From Emticicia sp. 21SJ11W-3 (GTDB lineage: Bacteria > Bacteroidota > Bacteroidia > Cytophagales > Spirosomataceae), in assembly GCF_024138715.1 (NCBI RefSeq), contig NZ_CP092074.1:4898001-4962000 (forward strand): a stretch of DNA of 64,000 nt, given 5' to 3'. The translations under genes and the position numbers were made by a program. Each line of letters opens with the position of its first letter. Position 1 is the stretch's first letter. Positions 60,801-64,000 of this stretch are shown here, one piece after another. The notes under the pieces are model-generated. The model had not been told where the DNA came from. It did not search any database and was given only the letters and a program-made list of their open reading frames with translations.

Positions 60801-60866
60801 ATGTACATACTGTATGCTAAGGCATATAGTAAATACCAGCAACATTTTTTGTAGTAATTGTTTCAT
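57807..60866 (-). CDS. SusC/RagA-family TonB-linked outer membrane transporter
   Basis: The 1019-residue receptor has a signal peptide (LVFTICLSIQYVHAQ), a carboxypeptidase-like domain (~25-105, VSGKVSDAGGMALPGVSVTV), the SusC-type TonB box region EVIVVGYGSQKKSQTTGAIS, a plug with YVVDGIPLSAGYEDLNPSD and GARGANGVVLVTTKRG, and a 22-strand barrel ending in FGLNVRF. It forms a complex with the SusD protein encoded next and imports an oligosaccharide or similar nutrient. A -7 box TAGTTTTG (60938-60945, minus) lies 72 bp upstream. The AraC regulator at 61133 is divergently placed and may control it. Confidence 0.95.
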   Translation of the reverse strand: MKQLLQKMLLVFTICLSIQYVHAQGRSVSGKVSDAGGMALPGVSVTVKGTTQGSITDSDGKFTVQAANNAVLVFSYIGYKALEINVSGKTTLNVTLEEDAAALSEVIVVGYGSQKKSQTTGAISQVSAKQIQEMPITSLGQAMQGRVAGVDVSQSGSKPGSVPKILIRGRRSFNAGNDPLYVVDGIPLSAGYEDLNPSDVQSMEVLKDATATAIYGARGANGVVLVTTKRGAVKGKTTVSFDTYGGVSTPLDKIKLFSGPEFLEYVREAYRATNLYKDANGNPVPTGVGDAAADAKVAVLGGDPAVAKGIANGTNTDWQDLILHNGVMQNHSIGIQGGSERTQFFISGGYFQDKGISDGLDYTRMSLRVNLDHSINDRLKVGISSYTMYSIRNGENLNPYSFTIQQNPLASPYDDKGNIIFSPTNDALLTNPLAEIVPGAQIDQTRKYRLFNSLYAEVKIIEGLKYRVNFGPDFTISRWGRFIGAATNARKMGDPQATTQNNIGFNWTLENILSYNKTYKAKHNVGITLVHSIQKDDFQTYRTEVQGVPAETQQFYNLGNASSVLGVGSNLTQWTINSYMARVNYDFNDKYLLTATLRRDGSSRFGANTKYGNFPGVALGWNISNEPFMKQITWLDLLKLRVGWGVVGNQGVAPYQTQGLLSRTAYAWGTVAAFGYRPNTIGNPDLKWESSSTANIGLDFSLLRGRVQGSLELYETNTTDLLLSDQLPGSIAFSAVTRNVGHTRNKGIELGFTTININSSNGFKWSTDFTFTKNKEEIVSLYNGKVDDLGNRWFIGQPLNSYFDLKKIGIWQTSEESLAKSYGSEVGQIKVQDTNNDGKINADDRVLLGSDIPDFSAGFTTRFEFKGFDLSAFLFGRFGNMIVSGFHQNNNALAGRYQQIKVDYWTPNNPTNEFPRPKSTQEFPVNNTTLIYFDGTFVKLRNINFGYTFSPKIAKKLGMESLRLFSSIQQPKIWSKYRTKYNGIDPEATITSSGNGTTNVGSGVTPATMVTTFGLNVRF

Positions 60867-60937
60867 ACAAAATTTATAAGGTTAATATAAAATTAGGCTT
60901 CCGCTAAAAATATGAAAATTTATTATTGGAATAGTTA

Positions 60938-60945
60938 CAAAACTA
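60938..60945 (-). promoter_or_regulatory. Probable -7 box for the SusC/SusD operon
   Basis: On the minus strand TAGTTTTG is a full TAnnTTTG match 72 bp before the susC start codon; no clear -33 TTTG is present, which would suit a promoter that needs an activator such as the divergent AraC protein. Confidence 0.4.
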
Positions 60946-61132
60946 CAAATCAGTATAGGCTTTTACCACTAAAATTTAGTCATTTTCTAATATTTTTTTG
61001 ACCTTTAATGCAAACATTTAAGCCATGGAACATCAGGTTAACAGATTTTGATACTATATTTACATGTTTTTTAAAAATTGCTATAAAAAGACTTAGAGCG
61101 TAGACTGAACCGGCATTAATAGCGACCAAATA

Positions 61133-61996
61133 ATGAAGCCCCAATTACTGAAAATATCTAATCCTGCTGACTATTCTTTTAACCTGTATGTGCAGGAGTG
61201 TCCGTTCTTTCCAACCCCCTGGCACTATCATCCCGAATACGAAATCGTATTGATTCTTGAAAGCACCGGCAAGAAATTTATAGGCAGCAGTATCACTGAC
61301 TACGGCCCCGGAGACCTGTGCATGATTGGCTCGTACCTGCCGCACTATTACAGAAATGATGATGAGTTTTATGCCAAAAACTCCGGCCTGAAGGCGAGGT
61401 CACTGGTGATTCATTTTCTGGAAGATTTTCTTGGCGAAAAGTTTCTGGAGATACCTGAAAGCCAGGCCATAAAGGCATTGCTTGAGCGCTCTAAAAGAGG
61501 GCTAACATTTGGGGCTAAAACTGTTCAGAAGGTAGAACCCAGGTTCAAGAATCTGCCGAATCTGAGTGGTATGAGCCGACTGCTGGAAATGATTGCCATA
61601 CTGATTATTCTGAGCGAGAGTGAAGACAAACAGGATTTAACAACAAACCCGATATCGCTTAGAAATGAAGTAGATTCGGCCAGAATGAACAAGGTATTTG
61701 AATATGTAATGCTGAAATACCAGGAAGAGATTCAATTGAGTGACGTAGCTGAACTGGCCAACATGAGCGAGTCTGCCTTCAGCAGATATTTTAAGAAAAG
61801 AACCAGACGTACGTTCTCTCAGTTTCTTGCCGAAATACGCATTGAACATGCCTGCAAATTATTGATGGCCGACAAAATGAGTGTGGCCGAAATATCTTTT
61901 GAAAGCGGGTTTAACAACTTGTCTAACTTTAACAGGCAGTTTAAAGCTATAAAGAAGATAACACCGCTCAACTACCGCACCAAGTTTCTGGAGTAG
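61133..61996 (+). CDS. AraC-family regulator with N-terminal cupin
   Basis: The 287-residue regulator has an N-terminal cupin (residues ~1-110: PTPWHYHPEYEIVLILESTG, FIGSSITDYGPGDLCMIGSYLPH) and a C-terminal AraC DNA-binding domain (~190-285: IQLSDVAELANMSESAFSRY and MSVAEISFESGFNNLSNFN). It resembles the AraC protein encoded at 39215 along its whole length (for example WHYHPEYEIV and FLGE-F in both). Divergent from susC, it is a reasonable candidate to control that operon in response to a sugar, but no operator was found. Confidence 0.9.
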   Translation: MKPQLLKISNPADYSFNLYVQECPFFPTPWHYHPEYEIVLILESTGKKFIGSSITDYGPGDLCMIGSYLPHYYRNDDEFYAKNSGLKARSLVIHFLEDFLGEKFLEIPESQAIKALLERSKRGLTFGAKTVQKVEPRFKNLPNLSGMSRLLEMIAILIILSESEDKQDLTTNPISLRNEVDSARMNKVFEYVMLKYQEEIQLSDVAELANMSESAFSRYFKKRTRRTFSQFLAEIRIEHACKLLMADKMSVAEISFESGFNNLSNFNRQFKAIKKITPLNYRTKFLE

Positions 61997-61997
61997 C

Positions 61998-62210
61998 CTA
62001 GTGCCTGGGGCAGTCGCATTGGTTTTTGCTTTTAAACAAGCCCCACATAAAACCCTTTTTCTTTTTGTAGCGTCCACTTTTTTTTCTGCGGCCTTTGCCG
62101 AGTTCTTCTTTTACGTTCGCTGTGCTTGGGGTGGCTGCACTAGCGGCTTGCGAAAACTCAGGAGTTACGGTTAAAACCCCGGCAATAAATAGTATTATCA
62201 GTTTTTTCAT
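61998..62210 (-). CDS. Small exported basic protein, unknown function
   Basis: Starting at ATG 62210 (70 residues; ATG 62228 is an alternative), a signal peptide (LIILFIAGVLTVTPEFSQA) is followed by a short Ala-rich stretch and a very basic tail GRRKKSGRYKKKKGFMWGLF, ending with CDCP. Similar short basic proteins with a C-terminal Cys pair occur in Bacteroidota, but I know no function. Its stop codon lies directly after the AraC stop on the other strand. Confidence 0.6.
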   Translation of the reverse strand: MKKLIILFIAGVLTVTPEFSQAASAATPSTANVKEELGKGRRKKSGRYKKKKGFMWGLFKSKNQCDCPRH

Positions 62211-62253
62211 TGATTGAGTCTGTTTCAATTGGAACGAACCGATTCCGGCAAAA

Positions 62254-62547
62254 TTACACTACCATTACACTTTCAACAGAAAAAGCCAGCGGGCTATCGG
62301 CAAAAAGTGCTTTTGTATGGGCCCATACGGTTTTAAAGAGCGCCGTCTGCCTGTAATTATTCAGGGCTTCTTCACACTCCCAATGGCTGTGGGTCATAAA
62401 AATGTTAGGCTGGTTCAGGTCTTGCATCAGTTCAAGATAACTACACCCGGGCATTGCTCTAATCTGCTCTTTTGAGCCATTGAAAATATGCAGGAACTCC
62501 GGCACTTTTTCTTCCTGGAAAGTCATTCTTACGTATCTTACAAGCAT
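62254..62547 (-). CDS. Antibiotic biosynthesis monooxygenase (ABM)-domain protein
   Basis: From ATG 62547 the protein has 97 residues (MLVRYVRMTFQEEKVPEFLH), a short ferredoxin-like ABM fold with CSYLELMQDLNQPNIFMTH and SHWECEEALNNYRQTALF, the pattern of small dimeric monooxygenases such as quinol or haem-modifying types. The upstream ATG at 62583 adds 12 residues and is less likely. The actual substrate is unknown. It follows the basic protein gene in the same direction and may be cotranscribed. Confidence 0.85.
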   Translation of the reverse strand: MLVRYVRMTFQEEKVPEFLHIFNGSKEQIRAMPGCSYLELMQDLNQPNIFMTHSHWECEEALNNYRQTALFKTVWAHTKALFADSPLAFSVESVMVV

Positions 62548-62861
62548 TGGGTAGTTTTTCACAAAAATATAAAAATTAAACATTCCTGCTTGTTAATCAG
62601 CCTATATTCTGTAATAATAAACGCCAGTGATAGTACTTTTTTACTAAGCAGAGTAATGTTTATACCAGGTAAGTGCAGCAGGTCATTAATTTTTAAAATG
62701 TTTTGCGATTTTCTGATATTATTGGGTTAAAATTAACTGTTTTTGCAATTTGCAAGGTTCGTTAACGTATTGGTATAAAATAGCCGAAAGAATATTTTTA
62801 CTCTACATACGTTTTCTGGATAGCAATACCGCAAAAACTTTAAACCTGATTTTATTAACCT
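62548..62861. other. Intergenic region (314 bp) upstream of the PIG-L gene
   Basis: The divergent region between the ABM gene (-) and the PIG-L gene (+) is AT-rich, with no credible ORF. It should hold promoters for both, but no TTTG/TAnnTTTG pair with correct spacing was found; TACGTTTT at about 62808 is the closest match on the plus strand. Confidence 0.45.
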
Positions 62862-63755
62862 ATGAAAAACGCCATTCAGACCCAGCTCATTTTCTTTGTG
62901 CTTGCTTTTTTAACCTTGAACGCTTTCAGCCAGGGGCCAAAAGTATTGATAGTAACGGCACATCCGGACGACGAAACCATGTTTCCGGTTACGGTTTTCA
63001 AAATAACCCATGAAATGAAAGGCACCGCCGACCTGGCATTGATAACCGATGGCTCAGGTGGTTATAACGGGCTGGTGGCATCGAGCTATTATGGCAAAAA
63101 CATGACCGACTCGGCAACCGGACGCACCTACCTGCCGCTCATCCGGAAAAAAGAACTTATGTGTTCAGGCGAGGTGATGGGCATCCGGAATTTTTATTTC
63201 TTCGACCAGATTGATGATTTTTATCAACTGAACCCCGAACCGTTTTTATCGGGCGAGCGCTGGGAGATAGCATTTATTGAAAGAAAACTGGATAAGATTC
63301 TGGAACAGGGCCAGTACGATTACATTTTTTGTCTGGTTCCTGATGCGGGCCAGCATGCGCACCACAAATCGGCCACAATTATGGCATTGCGTGCAGCCCA
63401 ACGCATGAAAGGCGGAAAAAAACCGATTGTTCTGGGTGGCCTGGCAACCACGCGTGACTACACGTTTAAGTTCAGCGGCTTAGATAATTATCCTGAAACA
63501 AAGATTCTGGAATCGGCGCCGGTGTTTTATTTTGACAGGGCATACGGCTTTGGTGAAAACAACAAACACAGCTACATGATAGTGGCCGATTGGGTGAAAG
63601 CCTGCCATAAGTCGCAAAGCGGAGACATGAACTCGGCCATGCATAAGGGCGAACTGGAAACTTTCTGGTATTTTGCCATTAATAGTGAGCAGAATTTAGA
63701 GAAGACCCGCCTGTTTTTTGACCAGCTGAAGAGCAGTGGTTTCCCTACTAAATAA
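62862..63755 (+). CDS. Exported PIG-L (LmbE-like) deacetylase
   Basis: The 297-residue protein begins with a signal peptide (LIFFVLAFLTLNAFSQ). The zinc motif AHPDDE is at residues 33-38 (VTAHPDDETMFP), followed by VPDAGQHAHHKSATIMALRA with the third metal His. PIG-L enzymes remove acetyl groups from N-acetylglucosamine-containing substrates. A probable glucosamine-6-phosphate deaminase gene starts 176 bp downstream, suggesting amino-sugar metabolism. The exact substrate is unknown. Confidence 0.88.
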   Translation: MKNAIQTQLIFFVLAFLTLNAFSQGPKVLIVTAHPDDETMFPVTVFKITHEMKGTADLALITDGSGGYNGLVASSYYGKNMTDSATGRTYLPLIRKKELMCSGEVMGIRNFYFFDQIDDFYQLNPEPFLSGERWEIAFIERKLDKILEQGQYDYIFCLVPDAGQHAHHKSATIMALRAAQRMKGGKKPIVLGGLATTRDYTFKFSGLDNYPETKILESAPVFYFDRAYGFGENNKHSYMIVADWVKACHKSQSGDMNSAMHKGELETFWYFAINSEQNLEKTRLFFDQLKSSGFPTK

Positions 63756-63806
63756 ACCAGCTCTATGTTCAGAAAATCAGATTCCTAAATTAAGTGTGTG
63801 TTTTAC

Positions 63807-63838
63807 ATTTTTAAAAAAATTTAAAAATTAGTTTTTTT
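63807..63838 (+). terminator. Possible AT-rich terminator after the PIG-L gene
   Basis: ATTTTTAAA (63807-63815) and TTTAAAAAT (63820-63828) can pair, followed by GTTTTTTTG. The stem has no G-C pairs, so it would be weak. Confidence 0.35.
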
Positions 63839-63855
63839 GAACAACAAAAAAATAC

Positions 63856-63883
63856 TTTGGTAATAAGAAAAGCCTTAAATTTG
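63856..63883 (+). promoter_or_regulatory. Possible promoter of the edge gene (nagB candidate)
   Basis: TTTG (63856-63859) and TAAATTTG (63876-63883, full match) are 16 bp apart, slightly shorter than the usual spacer. The start codon is at 63932. Confidence 0.4.
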
Positions 63884-63931
63884 CCGAATCTTACTACATG
63901 CTATTGCCTCTAATAACAAAACTACATTATA

Positions 63932-64000
63932 ATGGAACAGCAGATTATAACGAATGAACCTATTGCTTACGAGAAGATTCCTACCAAGATTTTTAAAGAC
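63932..64000 (+). CDS. nagB: Probable glucosamine-6-phosphate deaminase, N-terminus (partial)
   Basis: The first 23 codons (MEQQIITNEPIAYEKIPTKI and on) run to the window edge. The YEKIPTKIF segment is typical of the start of long Bacteroidota NagB proteins, which carry a PIG-L-like domain at the C-terminus. With the PIG-L deacetylase gene before it, a role in glucosamine use is plausible. Only a short piece is visible, so the call is tentative. Confidence 0.5.
   Translation, partial: MEQQIITNEPIAYEKIPTKIFKD

Noticed and set aside
1-64000. tRNA, rRNA, CRISPR arrays, insertion sequences or prophage
   Set aside because: None could be seen by eye: no cloverleaf-like clusters, regular repeats with spacers, transposase or phage genes. 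Small tRNAs could still be missed without a covariance search.

Overview
The window looks like the chromosome of a member of the Bacteroidota, most likely the Cytophagales (a Spirosoma/Emticicia/Runella-like relative; the genus is not settled). The evidence is SusC/SusD and DUF4249/TonB receptor pairs, DUF1080, DUF2911 and DUF4249 proteins, LytTR two-component systems, a BlaI/M56 pair, almost no Shine-Dalgarno sites, and several promoters of the Bacteroidota type (TTTG, a spacer of about 20 bp, TAnnTTTG). No rRNA, tRNA, CRISPR array, prophage or insertion sequence was seen by eye.

Layout. 1-6858: a nearly complete tryptophan operon, trpE(partial)-G-D-C-F-B-A. It is interrupted between trpF and trpB by two small coupled genes (a 70-residue protein and a nucleotidyltransferase-fold protein, toxin-antitoxin-like) and between trpB and trpA by a secreted Dabb protein. 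7009-15650: a PDZ aspartic protease, dihydroorotase, a SIMPL protein, a large S9 peptidase and a phosphohexomutase. 15859-18757: a LytS-type kinase, its LytTR regulator and a stand-alone LytTR protein. 18974-27116: L-rhamnose catabolism (aldolase/dehydrogenase fusion, GntR regulator, RhaI isomerase), a DUF1080 protein and LutABC. Together these would take rhamnulose-1-phosphate to L-lactate and then pyruvate; the kinase is absent. 27266-32581: a DUF4249/TonB-receptor pair and a BlaI-M56 pair with a promoter overlapped by an operator. 32578-44752: mixed housekeeping and regulation (LOG protein, DUF72, ECF sigma with a membrane-anchored beta-barrel partner, lipoprotein cytochrome c, AraC plus ModF-like ABC, RdgB, RF1, DUF2911, acyl-CoA ligase). 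44832-52204: a surface protein of unknown role, then a minus-strand sugar cluster (Gfo/Idh/MocA oxidoreductase, GH3, double DUF1080, TIM-barrel isomerase) that resembles a 3-keto-glycoside pathway. 56069-61996: SusD, SusC and an AraC regulator. 61998-64000: small genes, a PIG-L deacetylase and the start of a probable nagB.

The most unusual part is 52525-55869. Three minus-strand genes encode (in transcription order) a membrane protein with a C39-peptidase-like domain that has lost its catalytic residues, fused to VKOR and a thioredoxin-like domain; a family 1 glycosyltransferase; and a small peptide with a double-glycine leader and a four-cysteine, Ser/Thr/Gly/Pro-rich core. I read this as a candidate system for a disulfide-bonded, possibly glycosylated ribosomal peptide in which the dead peptidase domain could hold the leader. 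That function is inferred; the sequence features behind it are directly visible.
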